A stretch of DNA of 64,000 bases from Streptomyces sp. NBC_01267 (GTDB lineage Bacteria > Actinomycetota > Actinomycetes > Streptomycetales > Streptomycetaceae), in contig NZ_CP108455.1 of NCBI RefSeq assembly GCF_036241575.1, positions 124,001 through 188,000 of the forward strand, written 5' to 3'. The position numbers and the translations under genes are program-made. Below the pieces are notes generated by a model. That model was not told the DNA's origin, ran no database searches, and was given only the letters and a program-made list of their open reading frames with translations. Shown in pieces: positions 8,761 to 17,341 of this stretch; the first letter of the stretch is position 1, and every line of letters starts with the position of its first letter.

Positions 8761-8851
8761 GTTCGCGCAGCAGGGCCAGCAGTTCTATCTCGCTCTTCGC
8801 CATCCGCACATCCTGCCGCCCGCCAGGCGAGAGCAGAGAGACAGGGCCGTC

Positions 8852-10096
8852 CTATTCACGCAGTAGCTGTCGCTGCTGCCTGGGGCTCTGAAGGGAAGGC
8901 GATTGCTTCACGCATGGGACGCGTGCCAGGAGGCAGTGGTGGAGCTGGCCGAGCATCCGGTTGAACAGGTGCCGCAGGGCCTGGGCATGCCAGTCCCCTG
9001 TCTCGCGTCGTCGCCGGTAGTGGGCGTTGGCGCCCTTGGAGTGGGTGAGGGTGGCGAAGGCCCACAGGTAGCCGGCGTGGTTGAGCCGGTTGTTCTTCAC
9101 GAAGCGCCGTCCGACGTATTTGCGTTTGCCGGAGGCTCGGATGATCGGCGCCGCTCCCGCGTATGCCTTGAGTCCACCGGCGGTAGCGAAGCGTTTGCGG
9201 TCGTCGCCGATCTCGGCCAGGAGGCGTGCGCCGACTCCGGGACCGATACCGGGGAAACTGAGCATCACTGGTGCGTCGGGGTGGCTCCGGAAGGTCCGCT
9301 CGGCCGCCTTCGCGAGCTCGTCAACGGCCCTGCAGACCGCGTTCAGCTGAACCAGCAGCGCCTTGGCCTGGGTACCCATGGCCTCCTCCACCGTCGGCAA
9401 CTGCCGGGCGGCCGACTGCCGGAACAGCGTCTGGATCCGCTCGGCGTCCTCGTCGATGCCGCGCTTGCGGCCGGCGCTGTGCATCATCACCTTGAGCCTC
9501 CAGAGCGGCAGCTCGGCGGCCATGGTCGGGGTCGGTGCCGCAGCGAGGATCTTCCGCGCGTCGGCCCGCACCAGTCCGCCCGCCTTGTGCCGCCACGCGT
9601 CCAGGGCAGCCGGGAAGTACTCGCGCAGCAGCGAGCGGAGCTGATTGGCGATCTGCTGCCGGTTCCAGACCGCGTCCTGGTGAGCGCGGGCGAGAACAGC
9701 GACGGCCTGGGCCACGTCGCTGTCATCGGCCAGCGGCCGGTGCATCGGCATGTCCGTGCGGATGATGTTCGCCAGGACCAGGGCGTCGCCGGGGTCTGAC
9801 TTCTCGCGGCTCACGCCGTGCCGGTCGCGGTAGCGGGAGGCCCCCATCGGGTTGATGGCGAAGATCTGCCGGTCGCCGGTTCGCAGGGTGGCGACCAGCA
9901 GGCCGCGGCTGGTCTCGATCGCAACAGGGATCGGCCTCTCGGCGCTGTCGCCGTGCCCGGCCATCAGGTCGAGCAGGAGCTGGTAGCCGTCCAGGTCGTC
10001 GTCGATGCGGCACTTCGCCAGCAGCTTGCCGGTGTTGTCGATGATCGCGACGTCGTGGTGCCCTTCCGCCCAGTCGATCCCGCAGAACACATCCAT
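8852..10096 (-). CDS. IS110-family transposase
   Basis: 414 residues from ATG 10096 (AAGGGGCGGG upstream). The N-terminal DEDD (RuvC-like) domain starts DVFCGIDWAEGHHDV (first Asp) and includes KSDPGDALVLA (Asp cluster). The C-terminal Transposase_20 domain carries the serine region MLSFPGIGPGVGARLLAEIG and KAYAGAAPIIRASGKRKYVG. Full length and uninterrupted, so it may be active. IS110 elements have no conventional inverted repeats, and I could not fix their ends. Elements of this family encode a structured guide (bridge) RNA next to the transposase gene. Confidence 0.92.
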   Translation of the reverse strand: MDVFCGIDWAEGHHDVAIIDNTGKLLAKCRIDDDLDGYQLLLDLMAGHGDSAERPIPVAIETSRGLLVATLRTGDRQIFAINPMGASRYRDRHGVSREKSDPGDALVLANIIRTDMPMHRPLADDSDVAQAVAVLARAHQDAVWNRQQIANQLRSLLREYFPAALDAWRHKAGGLVRADARKILAAAPTPTMAAELPLWRLKVMMHSAGRKRGIDEDAERIQTLFRQSAARQLPTVEEAMGTQAKALLVQLNAVCRAVDELAKAAERTFRSHPDAPVMLSFPGIGPGVGARLLAEIGDDRKRFATAGGLKAYAGAAPIIRASGKRKYVGRRFVKNNRLNHAGYLWAFATLTHSKGANAHYRRRRETGDWHAQALRHLFNRMLGQLHHCLLARVPCVKQSPSLQSPRQQRQLLRE

Positions 10097-10492
10097 GGAT
10101 CCCGCCCCTTCGCCGGTGCTGTTCTCGAACGCGAGCACGCGGGACCGCACGGCGCACTAATTCCAGGGCTCCAAGGCCCGCCACCTCATCAGCCGTGCGC
10201 GGCACAGCCGGACCGCACGGGCGCACGCCGTGTCCAGAGCTCAAGGCTCGTGAGGAAAAACGCGTCACTGTACGACAGCTCATCCATCGAGGATCCCGAA
10301 CCCGACGGGCCCGTGGGGGCAGAACGTGCGAGGACCGGCCGGCACCACAGCGCCACCGGTCTTTCCACAGACCTGATCGGTCGGAGGTGTCGTAGGGGTC
10401 ACCACAGCACCGACCGGACCACACACGTCCTGCCCGAACGGAACACGCCGCCCCGGGCCTCTCAGAGATCCAGAACCTCTAATTACTGACGA
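10097..10492. other. Gene-free flank of IS110, candidate guide-RNA region
   Basis: No convincing protein frame. In IS110-group elements the non-coding stretch upstream of the transposase encodes the bridge RNA that pairs with donor and target DNA. This tract is in the right place and could contain it, but I could not fold it or locate the element end. Confidence 0.25.
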
Positions 10493-10600
10493 ATTAGCCC
10501 GAGGATGTCCCGCCGGCCCTCGGCCGTGACGGCCAGGGCCACACAAATGGGCCGGTTGGCGACCGCGCCGTCGCGGATCTTGGTTCTGTCGACAATCTTG
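10493..10600 (-). pseudogene. IS256 (mutator) transposase fragment
   Basis: About 35 codons reading KIRDGAVANRPICVALAVTA then EGRRDILGLIRQ and a stop. This is the conserved centre of IS256 transposases (usual form 'K.RDG.VANRPIYVA.GV...G.RDILGLW'). Nothing else of the element remains, and the stop replaces the usual continuation. Confidence 0.65.
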
Positions 10601-10649
10601 TGATCCGGACGGTTGAGCGGTCCGTACGGACCGTTCGCGATCATGCATC

Positions 10650-11178
10650 GTGTGCTCTCGCGATGTGCTTCTGGAGCTGCTTCCGTATCTGTCGGCGTTG
10701 CTCGTTGAGGAGGTCGAGCGACGGCCGGACAAGGTGGTGCTGAGAACGCGGGTGCGAGCGAAGAGCGGTTGCTGCCGGTACGGTCAGAGATCTGCTCGGG
10801 TGCACGGCCGGTACGTACGCACGTTGCGTGATGTCGCGGTAGGCGGGCTGAGCGTGGTGATCGAGTTACACATACGTCGGTTCCGCTGCGAGAACACTGC
10901 CTGCACGGCGATGACGTTCGCCGAGCACATCGTGGGACTGACGACCCCGCACAGCCGGCAGACCCCGCTGTTGCGCGTGGTTCTGACGCGGATCGGGCTG
11001 GCGCTGGCCGGCAGGGCAGGAGCCCGGCTGGCTTCCGCGGTCGGCATCACCGTGGGCAGGGACACACTGCTGCGGCTGGTCAGGGCTCTGCCCGAGCCGG
11101 AGGTGGGCCAGGTGGAGGTTCTCGGCGTCGACGACTTCGCTTTCCGCAGGGGCCGTCACTACGGCACGGTGCTGAACT
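10650..11178 (+). pseudogene. ISL3-family transposase, N-terminal fragment
   Basis: Residues 1-175 are typical ISL3: zinc-finger-like region (with CRYG in place of the usual CP.CG), RRFRCENTACTAMTFAEHI, the HTH segment, then VEVLGVDDFAFRRGRHYGTV containing the first catalytic Asp. After HYGTVLN the sequence changes abruptly near 11178 into the 3' flank of the NUDIX gene, losing about two thirds of the protein. The first finger also lacks a cysteine. Confidence 0.8.
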
Positions 11179-11211
11179 GCCTTCCTGGGCGTATTTGGCG
11201 AAGGCGGACTT

Positions 11212-11886
11212 TCAGACGTTCTGCTGTCGGGCGAAGGGTCCGCACAGGGCTGCCCATTGCAGGAGCAGGATGGTCTTGCCGTCGGTGATGCGTCCGTCGC
11301 GGGTCATGGCGAGGGCCTCGGCAAAGGGAAGCTCGAGGACTTCGATGTCCTCGCCCTCTTCCTCTAATCCTCCGCCCGTGCCGGTCCGGTCGGCCGGGGT
11401 GTAGGGGGCGGCGAAGAAGTGGAGGCGCTCGGTGACGGAGCCCGGGCTCATGTAGGCGTCGAGCACGTGGATGAGCGGGCCGAGTCTGATGCCGAGTTCT
11501 TCGGCGCTCTCGCGGTGGATCGCGGTGTGCGGGTCTTGCGCGTCGAGCAGTCCGGCCGCCGCCTCGATGAGCATGCCGTCGAGGTGGTCGTTCACGTAGG
11601 CCGGGTAGCGGAACTGGCGGGTGAGCAGGACGCGGCTGCGTTCGGTGTCGTAGGGCAGGACGACGGCGCCGTTGCCGCGGTCGTAGGTCTCGCGCTGCTG
11701 GGTCTCCCACCTTCCGTCGCGGCGCCGGTAGTCGAAGGTGGTGCGGCGCAGGACGTGCCAGCCCTGGGAGGTGAGTTCGACGTCGCGTATCCGGACGTCG
11801 GGGTTGCGGCCGAGGTCGCGTCCGGCGAGGTGGAGACCGGTGCGTCCGCGGTGATCGGGGGTGTCGACACCCGGGCTGCTCGTCAC
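11212..11886 (-). CDS. NUDIX hydrolase, NudK/ADP-ribose pyrophosphatase type
   Basis: 224 residues from GTG 11886, which overlaps the stop of the upstream DUF4406 gene, indicating coupled translation. The NUDIX box lies around IEAAAGLLDAQDPHTAIHRE followed by SAEELGI; ARTT-like features precede it (AVVLPYDTERSRVLLTRQFR), and EEGEDIEVLELPFAEAL is typical of GDP-mannose/ADP-ribose pyrophosphatases. It probably hydrolyses a nucleoside-diphosphate sugar. It shares an operon with a deoxyribosyltransferase-like protein and is divergent from a DeoR regulator, consistent with nucleotide-sugar or nucleoside turnover. Confidence 0.8.
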   Translation of the reverse strand: MTSSPGVDTPDHRGRTGLHLAGRDLGRNPDVRIRDVELTSQGWHVLRRTTFDYRRRDGRWETQQRETYDRGNGAVVLPYDTERSRVLLTRQFRYPAYVNDHLDGMLIEAAAGLLDAQDPHTAIHRESAEELGIRLGPLIHVLDAYMSPGSVTERLHFFAAPYTPADRTGTGGGLEEEGEDIEVLELPFAEALAMTRDGRITDGKTILLLQWAALCGPFARQQNV

Positions 11887-12266
11887 ATGGTCTCCTGCGG
11901 AGTGCGGCGCGGAATCTCGGCGATGTCGTGGTAGACGGGCAGGCCGCGGTGGCGGGCGGTGGCGACGTCCTGGTCGGCGCCGACGGATCCGCCCGGCAGG
12001 CGCAGCACGGCGTCGCAATGGGCGAGCAGCCGGTCGGCGGTCGGGTAGAGCACCTGGTCGGCGAGGGGGTCGGTGGGGCCCGCGCCGGCGGAGTGGAGGA
12101 CGGGCAGGGCGATCCACTCGCCGATCACGGGGAGATGTCCGGCCGCGAAAACGGGCCAGGCCGCGGTTTCCAGGCGGGCGAGGTTGGCGGCCATGGCCTG
12201 CGGGTCGCCGTCGGTGCCGGAACGGTAGGGACCTGCGATGAGGATGAGCAGGGGCTTGTCGGTCAT
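11883..12266 (-). CDS. DUF4406 / nucleoside deoxyribosyltransferase-like protein
   Basis: 127 residues. ATG 12266 is chosen because the conserved start LLILIAGPYRSG follows directly; upstream codons are the shadow of the divergent DeoR gene. The fold is Rossmann-like with AGPYRSG (substrate loop), CDAVLRLPGGSVGADQDVA and a C-terminal DIAEIP. The N-deoxyribosyltransferase/DUF4406 family cleaves or transfers nucleoside glycosidic bonds, though many members are uncharacterised. It overlaps the downstream NUDIX gene by 4 nt. Confidence 0.7.
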   Translation of the reverse strand: MTDKPLLILIAGPYRSGTDGDPQAMAANLARLETAAWPVFAAGHLPVIGEWIALPVLHSAGAGPTDPLADQVLYPTADRLLAHCDAVLRLPGGSVGADQDVATARHRGLPVYHDIAEIPRRTPQETM

Positions 12267-12314
12267 GGCGGCTAAGATACATGCAGAATCGTGCAAGAAC
12301 GGGAAGGAATGCGA
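12267..12314. promoter_or_regulatory. Divergent control region of DeoR and DUF4406 genes
   Basis: Only 48 bp separate the two start codons, so both promoters and any operator must overlap the coding starts. ATGCAgaatcGTGCA forms a short direct repeat here (about 12281-12295), a possible DeoR-type half-site pair. GGAAGGA at 12303-12309 serves the DeoR start. Confidence 0.4.
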
Positions 12315-13070
12315 ATGCTGGCTGCTGAACGACGCGAGCACCTGCTCGATCTGCTCGCCCGGCGGGGCAAGATCGTGGCCAAGGACGTCGCCGCCGAACT
12401 GGGCATTTCCGAGGACAGCGTGCGACGTGACCTTCGCGATCTCGCCGCCGAGGGGTTGTGCCAAAGGGTGTACGGTGGCGCGCTGCCCGCGTCTCCCGCA
12501 GTGGTGGACTACGACGCCCGGCAGGCGGTGGCCCCGGACGGCAAGCGGAAGGTCGCCTCAGTGGCCGCCGCACTGGTGCGGCCGGGCGGCTCGGTGATCC
12601 TCGACGGCGGCACCACCGCCCTCGCCGTGGCGCGGGCGCTCCCGAAGGACCTCGCCTGCACGGTGATCACCCACAGCCCGACGATCGCCACGGCTCTGAT
12701 CAACCACCCGCGGGCGGAGCTCTTGCTCCTCGGGGGGCGCGTCTTCAAGCACTCGGCGGTCACCTGCGGCGCCGCCGCGGTCGAGGCCGCGCAGAACGTC
12801 TACGCCGACCTGTGCCTGCTCGGCATCACCGGCGTCCACCCCGAGGCCGGACTGACCACAGGGGACGCCGAGGAGGCGGCGATGAAGCGTGCCCTGTCCG
12901 CGCGGGCCGCGGACACCTACATCCTCGCCTCCTGCGAGAAGATCGGTACGGCGTCGCCGTACCGCGTCCTGCCGTGGGAGAAGATCACCGGGCTGATCAC
13001 CGACGCCGATCCTCACGACACGGTCATCGAGCAACTCAAGATACTCGGCGTGGAGGTCCTCGTAGCCTGA
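12315..13070 (+). CDS. DeoR/GlpR-family transcriptional regulator
   Basis: 251 residues. ATG 12315 is preferred over the earlier GTG 12291 and ATG 12309, because the family starts MLAAERR and GGAAGGA is at the right distance. The N-terminal HTH reads RGKIVAKDVAAELGISEDSV then RRDLRDLAAEGLCQRVYGGA. The C-terminal sugar-phosphate sensor domain includes SVILDGGTTALAVARALP (phosphate loop), AELLLLGGRV and YADLCLLGITGVHPEAGLTT. Probably represses the divergent DUF4406-NUDIX pair and responds to a phosphorylated sugar or nucleoside. Confidence 0.9.
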   Translation: MLAAERREHLLDLLARRGKIVAKDVAAELGISEDSVRRDLRDLAAEGLCQRVYGGALPASPAVVDYDARQAVAPDGKRKVASVAAALVRPGGSVILDGGTTALAVARALPKDLACTVITHSPTIATALINHPRAELLLLGGRVFKHSAVTCGAAAVEAAQNVYADLCLLGITGVHPEAGLTTGDAEEAAMKRALSARAADTYILASCEKIGTASPYRVLPWEKITGLITDADPHDTVIEQLKILGVEVLVA

Positions 13071-13315
13071 TGAGAGCCGAATCCGGGATCTCTGACCGGC
13101 AGGAGCGCCCTCTGAGGCGCTGAGCCCATAGCGAATCGAACAACCTCCACGCGCAGTGCCTACCGAAGTGGTGAACATCTGCTGTCCGTTCTGAGGTTCT
13201 GGCTCAGGTTGTGTGATCTATGCACTGTGAGTAGCGGCTGAACTCTCCGTGGGGTCTCGGAAAGTTGCCTCAAAACGAGCAGTGGCAGAAGTGACTGGGC
13301 CGACAGTTCGGAACT

Positions 13316-14913
13316 GTGAATAAGATCTTGCTCCGGCTGGACGAGTTGTTGTTCCCGTCGATCGCGGACGTCGCGGTGTTGTCGGTAGACGTGAATATCG
13401 CGATAGTGCGTGTTGATGTGCGGTGCACCGCCGCGGGCGCCCCGTGTCCGGGTTGTGGAGCGTGGTCCGCCCGGGTTCACGGCTCCTACGTTCGGTTTCC
13501 CGCTGATGTTCCGAGCGGGGGACGAAGCGTCGTACTCCGGCTGCGGGTCCGCCGGTTCACCTGCCGGAACGCCGAGTGTGGACGTCGCACGTTCGTCGAG
13601 CAGATACCCGGCCTGACCCGAAGGCACGGCCAGCGGACCGAGCGGCTCCGCTCGACCCTGGCCGCGATCAGTCTCGCCCTCGCGGGTCGGGCCGGCGCCC
13701 GCCTGGCCAACATATTCGGTGCGCCGGTCAGCCGCAGCACGGTCCTGCGGCTGGTCGACGCACTTCCCGAACCGGAAGTGCCCGCTCCGCGCGTGCTCGG
13801 CGTCGACGAGTACGCCACCCGCAAGGGCGCTACTACGGAACTGTCCTCGTGGACGTCGAAACCCGCCGGCCCGTCGACCTGCTGCCCGACCGGGAGTCCT
13901 CGAGCCTGGCCGCTTGGCTGGCCCAGCGGCCAGGAATCGAGGTGGTGTGCCGTGACCGTGCGCCGTTCTTCGCCGAGGGCGCCGCCGTCGGCGCCCCGCA
14001 GGCCGTGCAGGTCGCGGACCGGTGGCACCTCTGGCACAACCTCAGCGAGGCCGCCGAGCGGAGCATCGCCCAGCACCGCCAATGCGCGTCCTGGTTCCCG
14101 AGACACCTGGAACCCCCGAGACGGAGTCCGACCCTGCGGAGGAGTCGTCCGGCTCGCCGCGGCCGACCAGCCACCGGTTCGCCGACCGAACCCGGACTAT
14201 GCATGTCACGATCCATGACCTGGTGAAGGCAGGGCACAGCCGCCGCGCGATCCAGAGGCAGCTCGGCAATGACAAGCCGAACCGTCAAACGGTACGCGGA
14301 CGCCGCCAGGCCGGAAGACCTCTTCACCGGCCCGTGGCAGGCCCGGACCTCGGTCCTCGACAAGTACAAGACATACCTTGACGACCGCTGGAACGAGGGC
14401 TTCACCAACGCCTGGAAACTGTGGGAAGAGATCGTGCCGCTCGGCTATCAGGGCAGCTACCAGCGCGTTCGCGCCTACCTCCGCCTGAAACGCACCTCGC
14501 CGCGGCCCGTTACAGCCCGGCCGCCCTCGCCTCGTGTCGTCGCCGGATGGGTCCTCCGCCGCCCAGAAACCCTCTCCGAGACCGAACACCTCCATCTGAA
14601 GAACGTCCGGGCCAACTGCCCCGAGATCGACGCGCTCACCAGGCGCGTCCGGTCCTTCGCGACCATGCTCACCGAGCGCCAGGGCGAGCGACTGCCGGGC
14701 TGGCTCGACGTCGTGCGACAGGACGGCCTCCCCAGCCTCCACACGCTTGCCGCGGGCATCGACCGCGACCGTGACGCCGTCATCGCCGGCCTCACTCTTC
14801 CGTGGAACTCAGGTGTCGTCGAAGGGCATGTCAACCGGATCAAAATGCTCAAGCGCCAGATGTTCGGCCGAGCCGGCTTCGCACTCCTGCGAAAACGAGT
14901 CCTGCTCGCCTGA
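13316..14913 (+). pseudogene. ISL3-family transposase, multiple frameshifts
   Basis: A nearly full-length ISL3 transposase in pieces: frame 1 from GTG 13316 with the zinc motif PCPGCGAWSARVHGSY to [12 protein letters not shown] (break about 13830); frame 2 [20 protein letters not shown] to [20 protein letters not shown] (break about 14100); frame 3 [20 protein letters not shown] (break about 14270); frame 4 RTVKRYADAARPEDLFTGPW to LPWNSGVVEGHVNRIKMLKR and the stop. DDE residues are present (D of GVDEYA, D of VADRWH, E of VVEGHVN). Three breaks make it inactive. It is related to, but distinct from, the fragment at 10650. Confidence 0.85.
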
Positions 14914-14963
14914 TGTTGTCCATCAAATGAGTCATCCAGGCCAGGGCAGCCGCCCTCCCCATA

Positions 14964-15533
14964 TCAGATTGCGGGGCGACGCAGCACGTCAGTGGGCTCC
15001 CAATCGCTCTTCCAAAAGGCTTCAAGCCCGTGCTCGTTGATGAACTGCCGCTCCACCTCGTGGATGGGGTACATCCCTTGGATGTTGATCACGTCGTAAC
15101 CCGCGTGTCCCGGAACGCCAACGTCGATGCCCAGGCAGTCGTCTCTTTCGAGGACCATCGGCGTAAACACGCAGAATGCCGTCATCTCCGACTCCGGCAC
15201 GATTCGCTCGCCGAAATCGATGGTGCTGCCGTAGCTGAAGGGACAGGTGCCACGGAGCTGCTCGGCAAGGAAGCCCACTGCGTGGGCCCAGATCACGTTG
15301 GTCGAGTTCACGCTGAGACAGAGCTCCGGCGAGCCATGCTGCCAGTCCGGATGTTCTGCCAGCGACAAGCCGTAGGTGAGCGCCGTGAGAAGCCCGTCCG
15401 GCAGGTCCTCGTACACGACCTCCGTCACACCACGAAGCCCGGGTTTGGACGACTCAACAGGGAAGAACCTCGGCTCAAGCCCCCCGGAGAGCCGATCAAG
15501 ATGGGCGAGGTACTTCTCTACGCGACTGTCCAT
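14964..15533 (-). CDS. Suppressor-of-fused (SUFU) domain protein
   Basis: 189 residues from ATG 15533 (a start at 15560 is also possible). Features fit bacterial SUFU-domain proteins: a long mixed alpha/beta domain with GVTEVVYEDLPDGLLTALTY, then CLSVNSTNVIWAHAVGFLAE and GYDVINIQGMYPIHEVERQF. In bacteria these are commonly immunity proteins against polymorphic toxins. No toxin gene lies next to it, so it may be an orphan. Family call is moderate. Confidence 0.6.
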   Translation of the reverse strand: MDSRVEKYLAHLDRLSGGLEPRFFPVESSKPGLRGVTEVVYEDLPDGLLTALTYGLSLAEHPDWQHGSPELCLSVNSTNVIWAHAVGFLAEQLRGTCPFSYGSTIDFGERIVPESEMTAFCVFTPMVLERDDCLGIDVGVPGHAGYDVINIQGMYPIHEVERQFINEHGLEAFWKSDWEPTDVLRRPAI

Positions 15534-15662
15534 ATAACCAGCCTGCACGATCACCCACACGCGGACGCCATCGGGGCAGCACCAGGAACGGTGTGCAACG
15601 GGTCCACAGAAGGTGAGCCAGAACCCGCTTCTAACCTACGCAGCCACACGCGAGACAAAACC

Positions 15663-15817
15663 GGAAACCATCCGCGCATCACGCGGGGAACACGGCGCGT
15701 CGGTCGCTTCCGTCGCTGCCGGACGGGAACCATCCCCGCGTCACGCGGGGAGCACCCCATGGCGAGCAGCGCGTACGCATCGGCCTGGGGACCATCCCTG
15801 CATCCCTTGGGAGTCAC
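15663..15817 (-). CRISPR. Degenerate type I-E-like CRISPR remnant, 3 repeats
   Basis: Three related units start at 15663, 15725 and 15787, exactly 62 bp apart. The middle unit contains CCATCCCCGCGTCACGCGGG; read on the minus strand it begins GTGCTCCCCGCG and ends GGATGGTTCCC, very close to actinobacterial I-E repeats (GTGGTCCCCGCG...GGGATGGTCCC). The outer two are diverged, the one at 15787 most. Two spacers of about 31 bp lie at 15694-15724 and 15756-15786. No cas gene is in the window, so this is an orphan or decaying array. Confidence 0.5.
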
Positions 15818-16074
15818 GGAGAACTCGTTCCTCAGGAAGTGAACACGCCAACACTGCCAGGCGGCACCGAGCATGATCAGGTCGAGGAGGAGCAGGCGGA
15901 GGTGAACACAACGACGGCCGCGGCACAGACGAAAACGAGTCGACGCAACGCCCCCCGGATCGTTCAGATCAGGACCCCGCAGGTAACGGTCGAATCGCAA
16001 GGGCCGCAATCGAACCCCTCTTGCCAGCTCGATCTCGCTACTCTGGCGCCCCTGTCGAATCTGAGGAGGAGGCC

Positions 16075-16440
16075 GTGAGGCGAGGGACATCTGAGTACGA
16101 GGCGGCCCAGGAGGCCATGGCAGAGATCCTGCTGGAGCGGGCCCGTAACGGGGACTGGCCGATCCAGTACGGGAAGCTGAGCAAGCTCCTGGAGGACGAG
16201 GGCCATAACATCCCGGCACACAGCGTGGAGATGGATCATCTCTTGGCCGACGTCTCCCACCAGGAGAGCACGGACGGCACGAAGGCGATGCTCTCTGCCA
16301 TGGTCGTGCTGAAGGAGAAGGGGGAGCCCGGTGCGGGGTTCTACCGCCTGGCCCGAGAGGAGTTCGGCCGCAAAGGCGACAACGTGACCATCTGGGGCGA
16401 GGAGATGAAACTCCTGGCCCATGACTTCAGGCAGTGCTGA
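16075..16440 (+). CDS. Hypothetical protein, 121 aa
   Basis: GTG 16075 has a perfect site GAGGAGGAGG just upstream. The protein is mostly helical and charged: TSEYEAAQEAMAEILLERAR, WPIQYGKLSKLLEDEGHNIP, then a segment EPGAGFYRLAREEFGRKGDN. The arrangement suggests a winged-helix-type domain of the sort seen in phage and mobile-element proteins, but no function can be given. Confidence 0.6.
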   Translation: MRRGTSEYEAAQEAMAEILLERARNGDWPIQYGKLSKLLEDEGHNIPAHSVEMDHLLADVSHQESTDGTKAMLSAMVVLKEKGEPGAGFYRLAREEFGRKGDNVTIWGEEMKLLAHDFRQC

Positions 16441-16515
16441 AGGCAGTCACCGAGCAGGTTTCACGCAGACCGGCAACCGGGGAGGGATCGGGGCCTGTGG
16501 GGTCTCCCGGGGGAG

Positions 16516-16611
16516 CTAGAGCAACTCGATCGCGGGCTCTCCGCAGAACTCGCAGTCTTCGCTGGGGACCCATAGGGCCTCGGTAATTCCCGGCATGGTC
16601 CCACGGATCAC
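16516..16611 (-). CDS. Possible tiny CxxC protein, 31 aa
   Basis: GTG 16611 overlaps the stop of another short frame ending DRWAENPVSSL (ctGTGA), which suggests coupled small genes. The peptide contains EDCEFCGEP. The upstream frame (QWLQGFLDYLGEVDRW, about 16609-16690) lacks a clear start. Nothing else is seen in 16441-16712. Confidence 0.25.
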   Translation of the reverse strand: MIRGTMPGITEALWVPSEDCEFCGEPAIELL

Positions 16612-16712
16612 AGACTGGACACGGGGTTCTCGGCCCACCGGTCGACCTCCCCCAGGTAGTCAAGGAAGCCTTGGAGCCATTGGCTCAACGGATCCGGCTC
16701 GTGGGATGAAAA

Positions 16713-17337
16713 TCATCTGGAGCCGAACTGAAGAGACTTGATGGCGGCGGGCTGCACGACGTCCGGCTCACGCTCGGCGATCTTCACGATTTGACACCAC
16801 ACCGTGTCCAGCGGCACCTGGGCGAGTGAGACCGTCTCGGAGTAGCCGCGGTAGCGCATGTCTGAGGCGGCGACGGCAGGACGGAGCCCTTTGTCCTTGG
16901 CCCATTGCTTGATCTGACGCTCGACCGCGCGTGCTTCAGTGCCCGTCGCGGAGTTCCAACGTGCAAGCACCGCCCAGCCGCCATACCCATGGTTGATGAT
17001 GCGACGCTCGCTGTTCGCGATCCCCCACTTCAGCGCGCGGAGGCTCTCGTGCCCGAGGAGGTAGACATATGCAGGGGCCGTCGGGTTGAAGCCGTAGGTG
17101 GCACAGTTGCCACAACCACCCTGACCCCGCTCTATGTTCGCCAGCGAGGGGCCCGGATCAAGGATGGACCGGCACTCGCGGCAGCGCGACTTCCATGCAC
17201 CCCGTCGGCTTCCGCTGTACGGTGCCAGGGGCTCGACTCCGGCTTCCACCATCCGACGACGGGCTTCCTCGTTCGACAGGGCTCGACCGGAGCAACTGGT
17301 GCACCTGCCGAGCCCGTTCTTCACGACGTAGTACGTC
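16713..17337 (-). pseudogene. Zinc-finger / GIY-YIG-like protein split by IS5
   Basis: About 207 residues remain. The N-terminal part has repeated cysteine pairs: CTSCSGRALSNEEARRR, then KSRCRECRSILDPGP, then GGCGNCATYG. It is followed by YVYLLGHESLRALKWGIAN, which resembles the start of a GIY-YIG nuclease fold. The IS5 copy at 17342-18228 interrupts the frame. If the IS and one TTAA copy are removed, the same frame continues upstream for at least 30 codons (RQHCERSENQIPAASP and beyond), so the insertion is within the gene. Probably a defence or DNA-processing endonuclease; that is inference. Confidence 0.6.
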
Positions 17338-17341
17338 TTAA

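Noticed and set aside
8296..8809. Idea that deleting one copy of the 14-bp repeat repairs the hypothetical gene
   Set aside because: Frame counting shows the deletion gives a third frame with no protein pattern; at least one more base change is needed.
13101..13124. Possible terminator after the DeoR gene (AGCGCC/GGCGCT)
   Set aside because: Only a 6-bp stem; too weak in this GC content.
13200..14960. Terminal inverted repeats for the ISL3 pseudogene
   Set aside because: I compared both flanks and found no convincing match.
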